Assembly (NCBI RefSeq): GCF_016446475.1
Contig: NZ_JAEHFP010000054.1
Span: 1-43,408, forward strand
From: Paracoccus binzhouensis
GTDB lineage: Bacteria > Pseudomonadota > Alphaproteobacteria > Rhodobacterales > Rhodobacteraceae
DNA length: 43,408 nt
Reading direction: 5' to 3'
The notes beneath the pieces are model-generated. The model saw only the letters and a program-made list of their open reading frames with translations. It searched no databases and was not told the DNA's origin. Each line of letters starts with the position of its first letter. The first letter of the stretch is position 1. Position numbers and translations under genes: made by a program. This document shows, in pieces, positions 25,368 through 35,052 of the stretch.

Positions 25368-27487
25368 ACAGATCGAGCAGACAGTGTGCCGCGACGATCG
25401 CATTGAGCGTCTTGTCTCTTGTCGCCTCGTCGGTGGCAATTCTGGCTGCGACATCGGAACGAGCGGCGACACCGGCGGTCAGCGCGCAGCTCATCACGGC
25501 CGAAAACGGCATCGCGCCGGGCGCGGGGACGGTTTCGGCGGGGCTGGCGCTGGCGCTTGGCGAGGGCTGGAAAACCTATTGGCGCACACCCGGCGAGGTG
25601 GGCTTCCCACCCGAAATCGACTGGACCGGGTCGCGCAACGTGGCCGAGGTCGAATTTCAATGGCCCGCGCCCGAGCGGTTCACCGCCTTCGGCATCGAGA
25701 ATTACGGCTATCACGGCGAGGTCGTCTTTCCGCTGCGCATCGCGCTGGAACAGCCGGGCCAGCCTGCCCATCTCTCCGCCTCGGTGACGCTGCTTACCTG
25801 CTCCGATGTTTGCGTGCCGCAGGATTTCAGCCTGTCGCTGGACCTGCCCCAAGGCACGTCGATCGACCCGGACAGCGCGGCGCGCATCGCCGATTACGCG
25901 GGTCGCGTCCCGGTTGGGGCGGAAGCAGGTGGCATTCGGTCCGCCACCGCGCATGTCGATGCCGACGCAACCGCGCTGACCGTGACGCTGCGGCGCTCCT
26001 CGCCCTTCGAGGCGCCGGATGTGTTCCCGGAACTGGGCGAAGGTGCCTCCCTCGGAACCCCTGACAACAGGCTGGGTGAGAATGGCCGCCTGCTCTGGGC
26101 GCGCCTGCCCATCCTTTCGCCGCCCGCCGATCCGACGGCCGCGCTATCGCTCACCGCGACCGAAGCCGATGGCTGGGCCGTAAGTGTGACGCCGGACAGG
26201 GTCGCGACCGCGCCGCCCCCGCCCTACACCGAAGCCCGCACCACCGCGCCGCTTTCCAGCATGGTCTGGATCGCCCTGACGGCCTTCCTGGGCGGGGTGA
26301 TCCTGAACGTCATGCCCTGCGTGCTGCCGGTGCTGTCGATCAAGCTGTCCTCTGCCATGAAGCTCGAAGGCGCCGGGCGCGCGACCGTGCGATGGGGATT
26401 TCTCGCTTCGGCCGCGGGGGTCATGACCTTCATGTGGGGCCTCGCCGCTGCGCTGTTCGCCTTGCGGTTGGCGGGTGTCACGGTGGGCTGGGGGTTGCAG
26501 TTCCAGAACCCGGTCTTCCTTGCGCTCATGATCGGCATCCTGGCCATTTTCGCAGCAAACCTCGCCGGCGCCTTCGAGATCGCCCCGCCCGCCGGTCTGC
26601 AAACCCGGCTTGCGCGGGCCGGGGGCGCCGGGGGTCATGTGGGCGATTTCCTGACCGGGGCCTTCGCCGCGGTGCTGGCCACGCCCTGTTCCGCGCCCTT
26701 TCTCGGGACGGCCATCGCCTTTGCGCTGGCCGGGCGCGGCACCGACATCGCGCTGGTCTTCAGTTTCCTCGGGCTGGGGCTTGCGGCCCCCTACCTTCTG
26801 GTCGCCGCCCGACCGGGCCTTGTCCGCCACCTGCCAAGGCCGGGGCGGTGGATGATCGCGCTGCGCGTGGTGCTGGGCATCCTTCTGGCCGTCACCGCGG
26901 CCTGGCTTGTCTGGGTGCTACACGGAGTGGCCGGCACGACCACGATGCTGGCGGTCGTCGGGCTGACGGCAGGCGTCGTTCTGCTGCTGTCGTTGTCGAG
27001 GCTCCGGGGCACAGTTCGTGCCGGGCTCGCGCTGCCCCTCGTGGGGGTCATGCTCTTCGGGGCAGCGTATCTGGCCGACACATCAGCGCCCCGCGCGCTT
27101 TCGTCTCAGGTGACCGAATGGGTGCCCTTCGACCGGGCAGAGATCGCGCGCCGCGTCTCGCGGGGCGAGGTTGTGTTCGTGGATGTCACGGCCGACTGGT
27201 GTCTGACGTGCAAGGCGAACAAGGCGCTCGTGCTCGACCGTGACCCTGTCGTCTCGGCGCTTGCCGCAGAGGGCGTCACACCCATGCAAGCTGATTGGAC
27301 CCGGCCCGACCCGGCGATTTCACGCTACCTGGAAAGCTTCGGCCGTTACGGCATTCCGTTCAATGCGGTCTATGGCCCGGCAACCCCGGACGGCGTCGTC
27401 TTGCCGGAACTGCTGACCCCGGACGTGGTCGTGGCGGCGCTCGACGATGCCGCAGGGGAAGAACGGGATATCGCCGGTCAGCCCTGA
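25361..27487 (+). CDS. Protein-disulfide reductase DsbD/ScsB
   Basis: Transfers electrons from cytoplasmic thioredoxin to periplasmic thiol partners; 708 aa. A signal peptide is followed by a periplasmic N-domain (about 40-270) of the ScsB type with a TCSDVCVPQ cysteine pair. A membrane domain (about 300-570) follows, with Cys320 (MPCVLP) and Cys443 (TPCSAP) as the redox pair, then a C-terminal thioredoxin domain with C614-L-T-C617 (DWCLTCK). The start overlaps the DsbA-like gene by 7 bp. Domain order and cysteines are complete, so it should be functional. Confidence 0.93.
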   Translation: MLNRSSRQCAATIALSVLSLVASSVAILAATSERAATPAVSAQLITAENGIAPGAGTVSAGLALALGEGWKTYWRTPGEVGFPPEIDWTGSRNVAEVEFQWPAPERFTAFGIENYGYHGEVVFPLRIALEQPGQPAHLSASVTLLTCSDVCVPQDFSLSLDLPQGTSIDPDSAARIADYAGRVPVGAEAGGIRSATAHVDADATALTVTLRRSSPFEAPDVFPELGEGASLGTPDNRLGENGRLLWARLPILSPPADPTAALSLTATEADGWAVSVTPDRVATAPPPPYTEARTTAPLSSMVWIALTAFLGGVILNVMPCVLPVLSIKLSSAMKLEGAGRATVRWGFLASAAGVMTFMWGLAAALFALRLAGVTVGWGLQFQNPVFLALMIGILAIFAANLAGAFEIAPPAGLQTRLARAGGAGGHVGDFLTGAFAAVLATPCSAPFLGTAIAFALAGRGTDIALVFSFLGLGLAAPYLLVAARPGLVRHLPRPGRWMIALRVVLGILLAVTAAWLVWVLHGVAGTTTMLAVVGLTAGVVLLLSLSRLRGTVRAGLALPLVGVMLFGAAYLADTSAPRALSSQVTEWVPFDRAEIARRVSRGEVVFVDVTADWCLTCKANKALVLDRDPVVSALAAEGVTPMQADWTRPDPAISRYLESFGRYGIPFNAVYGPATPDGVVLPELLTPDVVVAALDDAAGEERDIAGQP

Positions 27488-27494
27488 ACGCACG

Positions 27495-27522
27495 CTGCCG
27501 CACCTGTTTCCGGCTGCGGCAG
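27495..27522 (+). terminator. Hairpin downstream of dsbD-like gene
   Basis: CTGCCGCA (27495-27502) pairs with TGCGGCAG (27515-27522) around a 12-nt loop, 8 bp after the stop and between convergent genes. No T-run follows. Possible terminator for the plus operon. Confidence 0.4.
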
Positions 27523-27591
27523 GTGAGGTTCATGGCGTGGCACTCGCGCCGGCCTTACCCCGCAGCGGCGTGCCTGGCACAGAACCGCCGC

Positions 27592-27912
27592 TCACTTTTC
27601 CAGCACCTTGCGCCGCCGGTCGAACTCATCCTCGTCGATCTCGCCCGAAGCAAAGCGTTCGCGCAGGATCTCCATTGCATCGCGCTTCCCGGGGTTGCTG
27701 CTGCGCTGGTTGTCGGTGAGCCATTTCACCGCGATTACGATCAGGGCGATGATGATGCCCCAAAACACAATCATCATAAGCCCGCCAAATATGCCGAATC
27801 CACCACCCCACATCATGTGACCGTATCCTTCCTGCCAGTTTTCCACGGGGTCCGCAGCGGCCAGTGTCGGCGCCGAAAGACTGCTGATTGCCCAGATTGC
27901 CAATCGTTTCAT
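27592..27912 (-). CDS. SHOCT-domain small membrane protein
   Basis: Predicted 106 aa: signal peptide, a Trp/His/Met stretch (WQEGYGHMMWGGGFG), one transmembrane helix (about 42-62) and a C-terminal SHOCT motif (AMEILRERFASGEIDEDEFD). The start has GGAAGG upstream and lies 4 bp after the histidine-kinase stop, so it is the third gene of the regulatory operon. SHOCT proteins often accompany metal-stress loci; molecular role unknown. Confidence 0.85.
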   Translation of the reverse strand: MKRLAIWAISSLSAPTLAAADPVENWQEGYGHMMWGGGFGIFGGLMMIVFWGIIIALIVIAVKWLTDNQRSSNPGKRDAMEILRERFASGEIDEDEFDRRRKVLEK

Positions 27913-27916
27913 TTCA

Positions 27917-29335
27917 TTATTCCTTCCGTTGTCTCGCGTCGTTGATGGCTGCGCCCTCTGCCAGCGGGATGAGGATCGATGCCTTCAGACCGCCTTCGGG
28001 ACGGTTTTCAAGCCGGATGTCACCGCCGTGTCCGCGCACGATCGCCCGTGCGATGGCAAGGCCCAGCCCATGCCCCCCTGTTTCGAGCGAACGGGAGGCT
28101 TCCAGCCGGTGAAACGGCGCGAAGACCTCTTCGAGTTCATCCTGGGGGATTCCGGGGCCACAGTCGGTAATCTCGATTGCCAGATCGTCGCCTGCGCGGT
28201 GCCAGCCGACCGTGGCCCCGCCCCCGTAACGCGTGGCGTTCTCCACAAGGTTGCGAACGGCCCTGCGCAGGGCAAGGGGGCGTATACGCAGCGTCATCGG
28301 GGGGCCACCGGACAATTCGAACGGCGTGGCCTTGTCGTCTGCCTGTGTTTCGAGCCAGTCGGGCAGGTCGACGACCTCCGAGGTTTCCCGCCCCGCCAGC
28401 CCCTGGGCGAAATCGAGCGTGGCCTCGGCCATGGCCTGCAACTCGTCGATGGAAGCGATCAGGCTCTCGCGGGTCTTCTCGTCCTCGACGAGTTCGGCAT
28501 CAAACCGCATTGCCGTGAGAGGCGAGCGCAGATCATGGCTGACCGCGGCGAGAATGCGGGTGCGATCCGCGACAAAGCGCGTCAGCCGGTCCTGCATGCG
28601 ATTGAACGCGCGGGTAAGGTCGCGCACCTCATCAGGGCCGGCGACAGGCAACGGGTCACGCGCGTCGCCGCGCCCCAGGTCCTCGGCGGCGCGCGACAAA
28701 TCTCGCAGGGGGCCCGTCAGACGGGTCATCACGAACCAGAATGCCGCGACGAGGATCAACGCGGCCGTCAGCCCGAAAGCGAGGAAGGACGACAGGGGCC
28801 ACTGCAATGGCGGGCGTTCGAACCGGGTGTCGACGTTCAGCCACTGGCCGCCGGACAGCGCAATAGACAGGGTCAGCTCGACCGCCTGCATCCGGCCGCG
28901 CATCATTTCCTGATGCATCTCGGCCATCTGCGGGGACAGGTTCGGGATCGGATGAAGGGGGCTTGCGGTTTCCCTTAGGTTGACCCGGATATCACGACTG
29001 AAGCCGTCACCCAGCAAGGCCCGGATGCGCGTTTCGATATAAGCGGCATGATGGTGATCGGGCGTGGTCACGCTTGGGGCAGGCGCAAGGTCGAACCGAA
29101 CGAGTGGTGAATTTGCCGCCCGCACGATAGACGCGGACAGATCGGGCGGCGCGTCTTCCAGCAGGCGAACGACATTGGCGGCGCGTCCTGCTGCCTCGAA
29201 GCCAAGGGCGGCGCGGACGGCCAGGCTGCGCTCGTCCGTGAAGAGCCACAGGCTTACCGCCTGCGCGATGGCCAATGCCCCGAGGATGAGGATCACGAGC
29301 TGCGAACGCAGGCTGCCTATGCGCAGCCGGGTCAT
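27917..29335 (-). CDS. Sensor histidine kinase, probable copper sensor
   Basis: A 472-residue membrane kinase. TM1 lies at about 12-32, a periplasmic domain at 33-182, TM2 at 184-204 and a HAMP at 205-257. The HisKA box has H267 (AVSHDLRSPLTAMR), and the ATPase has N-box (LVENATRYG), G1 (DCGPGIP) and G2 (GGHGLGLAI). The sensor domain has a DHHH run at 93-96 and a Met/His patch around 137-149 (MAEMHQEMMRGRM), both plausible Cu(I) ligands. It overlaps the response-regulator stop by 4 bp. Copper as signal is inferred from these residues and the neighbours. Confidence 0.9.
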   Translation of the reverse strand: MTRLRIGSLRSQLVILILGALAIAQAVSLWLFTDERSLAVRAALGFEAAGRAANVVRLLEDAPPDLSASIVRAANSPLVRFDLAPAPSVTTPDHHHAAYIETRIRALLGDGFSRDIRVNLRETASPLHPIPNLSPQMAEMHQEMMRGRMQAVELTLSIALSGGQWLNVDTRFERPPLQWPLSSFLAFGLTAALILVAAFWFVMTRLTGPLRDLSRAAEDLGRGDARDPLPVAGPDEVRDLTRAFNRMQDRLTRFVADRTRILAAVSHDLRSPLTAMRFDAELVEDEKTRESLIASIDELQAMAEATLDFAQGLAGRETSEVVDLPDWLETQADDKATPFELSGGPPMTLRIRPLALRRAVRNLVENATRYGGGATVGWHRAGDDLAIEITDCGPGIPQDELEEVFAPFHRLEASRSLETGGHGLGLAIARAIVRGHGGDIRLENRPEGGLKASILIPLAEGAAINDARQRKE

Positions 29336-30054
29336 GCGACCACCTCGACATCCGTGTTCAGACTGTATCCCTGGCTTCGGATGGTGGTGATGAGCGTCGG
29401 GCGCAACGGGTCCATCTCGATCTTGCGTCGCAGTCGACTGATCTGGTTGTCGATCGTACGGTCGAGCGGTCCCGCCGCGCGTCCCGCCGTAAGATCGAGA
29501 AGCTGCTCGCGGCTCAGAACCGTGCGCGGACGCGCCAGAAGGACCGTCAACAGCCGGAAATCCGCCGTCGTCAGTTGCACGCGATTGCCGTCCCGGTCGG
29601 TCAGCATGTGCGCGTCGGTATCGAGCGTCAGTCCGCCGAACCGCAGGATGCGCCCCGAAAGCGGCCCGGCCTCGCGTCTCTCCTCGGGCGCGCGGCGCAG
29701 GACCGCCTTGATCCGTGCCAACAGCTCGCGCGGGTTGAACGGTTTCGGCAGGTAGTCGTCTGCGCCGATCTCCAGGCCCACGATACGGTCCTGGTCCTGC
29801 CCGAGGGCCGTGAGCATGATGATGGGAAGCCGTTTCTCGGCCGACAGGCGCTTGCAGATCGAAAGCCCGTCCTCGCCCGGCATCATGACGTCGAGCACCA
29901 TAAGGTCGAAATGACCCTTCCCGAGCTTCTCGTCCATGTCCCGGGCATCCTTGGCCGCTGTCGCCCGCATGCCATTGCGTTCCAGGAATCGCGTGACCGA
30001 GTCCCGTATCTGGCGGTGATCGTCGACGACCAGGATATGCGGCAAGCTATTCAT
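29332..30054 (-). CDS. OmpR/PhoB-family response regulator
   Basis: A 240-residue two-component regulator with phospho-acceptor D55 (LMVLDVMMPG), acidic D11/D12 and a conserved Lys in the LPKPFNP loop. The C-terminal winged helix includes VLSREQLLDLTAGR and ISRLRRKIE. ATG 30054 gives the canonical start MNSLPHILVVDD; an upstream extension to 30153 is unlike the family. It is divergent from the EF-hand gene, with a TTGTATC...GATACAA inverted repeat in the gap, and may control both redox operons via TGTATCC repeats. Confidence 0.92.
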   Translation of the reverse strand: MNSLPHILVVDDHRQIRDSVTRFLERNGMRATAAKDARDMDEKLGKGHFDLMVLDVMMPGEDGLSICKRLSAEKRLPIIMLTALGQDQDRIVGLEIGADDYLPKPFNPRELLARIKAVLRRAPEERREAGPLSGRILRFGGLTLDTDAHMLTDRDGNRVQLTTADFRLLTVLLARPRTVLSREQLLDLTAGRAAGPLDRTIDNQISRLRRKIEMDPLRPTLITTIRSQGYSLNTDVEVVA

Positions 30055-30107
30055 CCTTCTCATTTGGCAGGGTGGCGACACAAGGTCAGCACCGCGATTG
30101 TAACGCT

Positions 30108-30144
30108 TTGTATCAGGCACCCTCGTTGCGACGAACGGATACAA
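30108..30144. promoter_or_regulatory. Inverted repeat TTGTATC...GATACAA in a divergent promoter region
   Basis: TTGTATC (30108-30114) and GATACAA (30138-30144) face each other across 23 bp, between the response-regulator start (30054) and the EF-hand start (30224). A third half-site, GGATACAG, is at 30214-30221 next to the EF-hand ribosome site. The core matches the TGTATCC repeats at 23962, so it may be the operator of the neighbouring regulator. Confidence 0.45.
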
Positions 30145-30223
30145 GATCGGCAATGACGCGGCCTTGGTCGTCCTTATTGTGTTCCCATGTCAGTCAGGGT
30201 TTCACACGAGAAAGGATACAGAC

Positions 30224-30856
30224 ATGAAAACCAGAGAGAAACTCGCGGCGGCAACCGCCATTTTGATGGCTATGGGCGGTGCCGCCCTGGCCGCAGGCGA
30301 TCACGCGAATGGTGGTCGGGCCGCTCCGGGACCGCAGGGTCCGGGCGACGGTAATCATGACATGATGCAGATGATGATGCGAATGCACTCGCAGATGGGG
30401 GGCAGCGGGTCCATGGGCAGCGTGGCCATGATGGGGTCCGGCGGCCCCATGTCGGGCATGGGGATGATGGGCGGCGGCGCGCCGTTCATTGGTATGGCCA
30501 TGGAGCAGTTCGACACGGATGGCGATGGCACGGTCACATCGCAGGAGGCGCACGAAGGGTTGCAGGCCCTGCTGGCGGAATATGACGCCGATGGCGACGA
30601 AGCCCTGTCACTCGCCGAATTCGAGACGCTCCACAGTGCGCTTATTCGCGAAACGATGGTGGACCGCTTCCAATTCCTCGACGACGATGGAGATGGTGCG
30701 GTGACGGTGGCAGAGATTGTGAAACCCGCCGACGTGGTGGAGCGCATGCAGACCATGCGCGACGGCATGATGCCCGGGACGATGCGCGGACCGAAGGGCG
30801 GGATGATGGATGCCGGCGGCATGCAGGGCAACGGCGGCATGATGGACGACAACTGA
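30224..30856 (+). CDS. Exported Met-rich EF-hand protein
   Basis: A 210-residue secreted protein. The signal peptide covers about 1-24. Residues 46-93 are extremely Met-rich (DMMQMMMRMHSQMGG and similar), about 18 Met in 48 residues, which suits Cu(I) or Ag(I) binding. Three EF-hand loops follow: 97-108 (DTDGDGTVTSQE), 121-132 and 153-164. A second Met-rich tail closes the protein (MMDAGGMQGNGGMMDDN). ATG 30224 follows a GAGAAAGG site; the longer frame from 30164 lacks a signal. It probably serves as a periplasmic copper buffer whose fold depends on calcium. This function is inferred. Confidence 0.8.
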   Translation: MKTREKLAAATAILMAMGGAALAAGDHANGGRAAPGPQGPGDGNHDMMQMMMRMHSQMGGSGSMGSVAMMGSGGPMSGMGMMGGGAPFIGMAMEQFDTDGDGTVTSQEAHEGLQALLAEYDADGDEALSLAEFETLHSALIRETMVDRFQFLDDDGDGAVTVAEIVKPADVVERMQTMRDGMMPGTMRGPKGGMMDAGGMQGNGGMMDDN

Positions 30857-30878
30857 GCCTGGTGTGCCGTCACCCATT

Positions 30879-30907
30879 GCCCGGCCCCGCATCTTGCGGC
30901 GCCGGGC
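30879..30907 (+). terminator. Strong hairpin between EF-hand and DUF302 genes
   Basis: GCCCGGC pairs with GCCGGGC and the inner CCGC pairs with GCGG around ATCTT, with a single C-C mismatch. No T-tract follows, and the next ribosome site (AAGGAGAG) comes 10 bp later. It may be a partial terminator or an mRNA-stability element that raises EF-hand expression above downstream genes. Confidence 0.45.
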
Positions 30908-30931
30908 CAATCCCATGAAAGGAGAGACAGA

Positions 30932-31318
30932 ATGGCATATACGCATAACCGCTTGATGGCGGAAACCGGAATGGACGAAGCAGATGCGCGGGTGCGCGCG
31001 GCGCTGGCAGACGCCGGTTTCGGCGTTCTGACCGAGATCGACGTGCAGGCCACGATGAAGAAGAAGATCGACAAGGACATGGCGGGCTACAAGATCCTTG
31101 GCGCCTGCAATCCGAACATGGCCTGGCAGGCCATCGGGCTGGAGCCGCGGATCGGCGCGATGCTGCCCTGCAACGTGATCCTGCGCAGCGTCGAGGGCGG
31201 CACCGAGGTGAGCGCCATCGACCCGGTTGCCTCCATGTCGGCCGTGGACAACTCCGAACTGCACGCGGTCGCCGGTCAGGTCCGCGACATGCTCGTGCGC
31301 GCTGTGGATGCAGCCTGA
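30932..31318 (+). CDS. DUF302 family protein
   Basis: A 128-residue, probably cytoplasmic protein matching DUF302: FGVLTEIDVQATMKKKI, YKILGACNPNMAWQAI and IGAMLPCNVILR are the hallmark segments. No signal peptide. DUF302 genes commonly sit beside copper and thiol genes; biochemical role unknown. A good Shine-Dalgarno (GGAGAG) precedes ATG 30932. It is 13 bp from the rhodanese gene. Confidence 0.88.
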   Translation: MAYTHNRLMAETGMDEADARVRAALADAGFGVLTEIDVQATMKKKIDKDMAGYKILGACNPNMAWQAIGLEPRIGAMLPCNVILRSVEGGTEVSAIDPVASMSAVDNSELHAVAGQVRDMLVRAVDAA

Positions 31319-31330
31319 AGGAGACAACCG

Positions 31331-31804
31331 ATGACAACGGCACACGGTCGGCGCCTCTTCATTCTTGGGCTGGCGGCAGCGCCTGTCACCCTCATCACGT
31401 CTCCTCTGACCGCACAGGCCCGGACAATCTGGTCGGCGGACGAGGCCTATGACGCCCTTCTGGCAGACAGCGCGCGCGTCGTCGATGTGAGGTCGCGCGA
31501 GGAGTGGCTGGAAACCGGCGTCGGGGCCGGGGTCTGGCCGATCAGCATGCACGAGGACCGATTTCCGGATCGCCTCTTTGCGGCGAAGGCGCTGGCCGGA
31601 TCCCGAGACGTCGGCCTGATCTGCGCGACCGGGGGGCGTTCGGCGTCCCTGCTCCGTGCGCTCCGGCAGGCTCATTACGAGGGCTACGTGGATATCTCCG
31701 AGGGAATGCTGGGTTCTCGCCGGGGTCCCGGCTGGCTTGCTGCCGGTCTGCCCGTGGTTCCGCTGGACGCAGCGCTTGCCTCGATGCCGGAGGACCTTGC
31801 CTGA
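31331..31804 (+). CDS. Exported rhodanese-like sulfurtransferase
   Basis: A 157-residue rhodanese-domain protein with a Tat-like or Sec signal (GRRLFILGLAAAPVTL). The active loop is C98-A-T-G-G-R-S, with a catalytic cysteine present. RVVDVRSREEW is the conserved CH2-like entry. Export suggests it acts on periplasmic sulfur species. It sits between DUF302 and DedA/VTT genes in one operon; GTG of the next gene begins 1 bp after its stop. Confidence 0.85.
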   Translation: MTTAHGRRLFILGLAAAPVTLITSPLTAQARTIWSADEAYDALLADSARVVDVRSREEWLETGVGAGVWPISMHEDRFPDRLFAAKALAGSRDVGLICATGGRSASLLRALRQAHYEGYVDISEGMLGSRRGPGWLAAGLPVVPLDAALASMPEDLA

Positions 31805-31805
31805 C

Positions 31806-32537
31806 GTGCCCGAAGAGAGCGCCTCAAAGAGAAATAACTACCTGTTCCTCGGCAAGGGTGCCGCCCTTGTCGTCGGTGCTCTCCTTGGGCTGGGCCTCGT
31901 AGGCTGGGCTGCAGGATGGTGGTCGTTCGACCTGGACCGGGTGACGGTCGAGACGTGGGTCGCGCGCGCCGGATCTCTGGGTCCACTCGCGGTTGTCTTC
32001 CTCATGACGGTCGCGGTCGTTGCCAGCCCCATTCCAAGCGCGCCGGTCGCGCTGGCTTCGGGGGCCGCTTATGGTCACTACGCCGGCACTCTCTATGTGG
32101 CATTAGGATCCGAGCTCGGCGCACTTGCGGCCTTCCTCATAGCCCGCGGGCTGGGGCGTGGTCCGGTCGAGCGCCTTCTGGGCGAAAAAGCCGATTACGG
32201 CCTGTTGGGCTCGCAGAACGCGCTGACTCTCACGGTTTTCGCCAGCCGCCTTCTGCCCTTCGTCTCGTTCGACGCGATGAGCTATGCCGCGGGGCTCAGT
32301 CGCCTTCACTTCTGGCGCTTCGCCCTGGCCACGATGGCCGGCATCCTGCCCGCGAGTTTCGTGCTCGCGCATTTTGGCAGCGCTGCGATGGACGGCGCCT
32401 TCGGCAGCGCGGAATGGATCGCCCTCGGACTGGGCCTCATGACGGGCCTTCCCCTTTTGCTGGTTGCGCTTCGCCGTGGCGCAACCTCGAGAAAAGACGA
32501 TCGGGCGAAAGACACCACGGAGGCCGGTCGATCATGA
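31806..32537 (+). CDS. DedA/TVP38 (VTT-domain) membrane protein
   Basis: A 243-residue polytopic membrane protein. The VTT core includes ASPIPSAPVALASGAAYG and RLLPFVSFDAMSYAAGLS, a G-rich re-entrant pattern typical of TVP38/TMEM64 proteins, which have been linked to lipid scrambling and to metal tolerance. GTG 31806 follows the rhodanese stop by one base; the frame from 31656 runs through the rhodanese gene and is rejected. Its stop overlaps the permease stub (ATGA). Confidence 0.85.
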   Translation: MPEESASKRNNYLFLGKGAALVVGALLGLGLVGWAAGWWSFDLDRVTVETWVARAGSLGPLAVVFLMTVAVVASPIPSAPVALASGAAYGHYAGTLYVALGSELGALAAFLIARGLGRGPVERLLGEKADYGLLGSQNALTLTVFASRLLPFVSFDAMSYAAGLSRLHFWRFALATMAGILPASFVLAHFGSAAMDGAFGSAEWIALGLGLMTGLPLLLVALRRGATSRKDDRAKDTTEAGRS

Positions 32538-32611
32538 GTTCGGATTACAAGAAGAACAGCCTCAGCCTGCCCGACGCCGTGGCGATGGGAACGGGCGTGA
32601 TGATCGGCGCC
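32534..32611 (+). pseudogene. APC-family amino-acid permease, N-terminal stub
   Basis: ATG 32534 overlaps the VTT gene stop and encodes MSSDYKKNSLSLPDAVAMG and then TGVMIGAG, the N-terminus and first membrane helix of an APC/polyamine permease. After about 26 residues the homology ends (GGNERIGAS...) and a stop follows at 32672. The rest of the permease is missing and the P-type ATPase promoter follows at once, so a deletion or insertion has removed it. Confidence 0.7.
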
Positions 32612-32642
32612 GGTGGAAATGAGAGGATCGGCGCATCGCACC

Positions 32643-32673
32643 TTGACCTTCCCATTACTGGAAGCCCTACGTG
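32643..32673 (+). promoter_or_regulatory. CueR-type copper-responsive promoter
   Basis: TTGACC (32643-32648) is separated by 19 bp from a TACGTG -10-like box (32668-32673). The spacer contains CTTCC-N7-GGAAG (32648-32664), the classic CueR/HmrR operator of copA promoters. The 19-bp spacer is the MerR-family hallmark. It lies 30 bp upstream of the copper ATPase start. No merR/cueR gene is seen in the window, so the regulator must act from elsewhere. Confidence 0.82.
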
Positions 32674-32702
32674 AGAGGTATATGCAAAAAAAGGGATAAC
32701 CG

Positions 32703-35036
<2,334 letters not shown>

Positions 35037-35052
35037 TCGAAAGGAGATAGTC

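Noticed and set aside
25127..25954. 275-aa minus-strand open frame
   Set aside because: Antisense to the DsbA-like and DsbD-like genes, biased composition.
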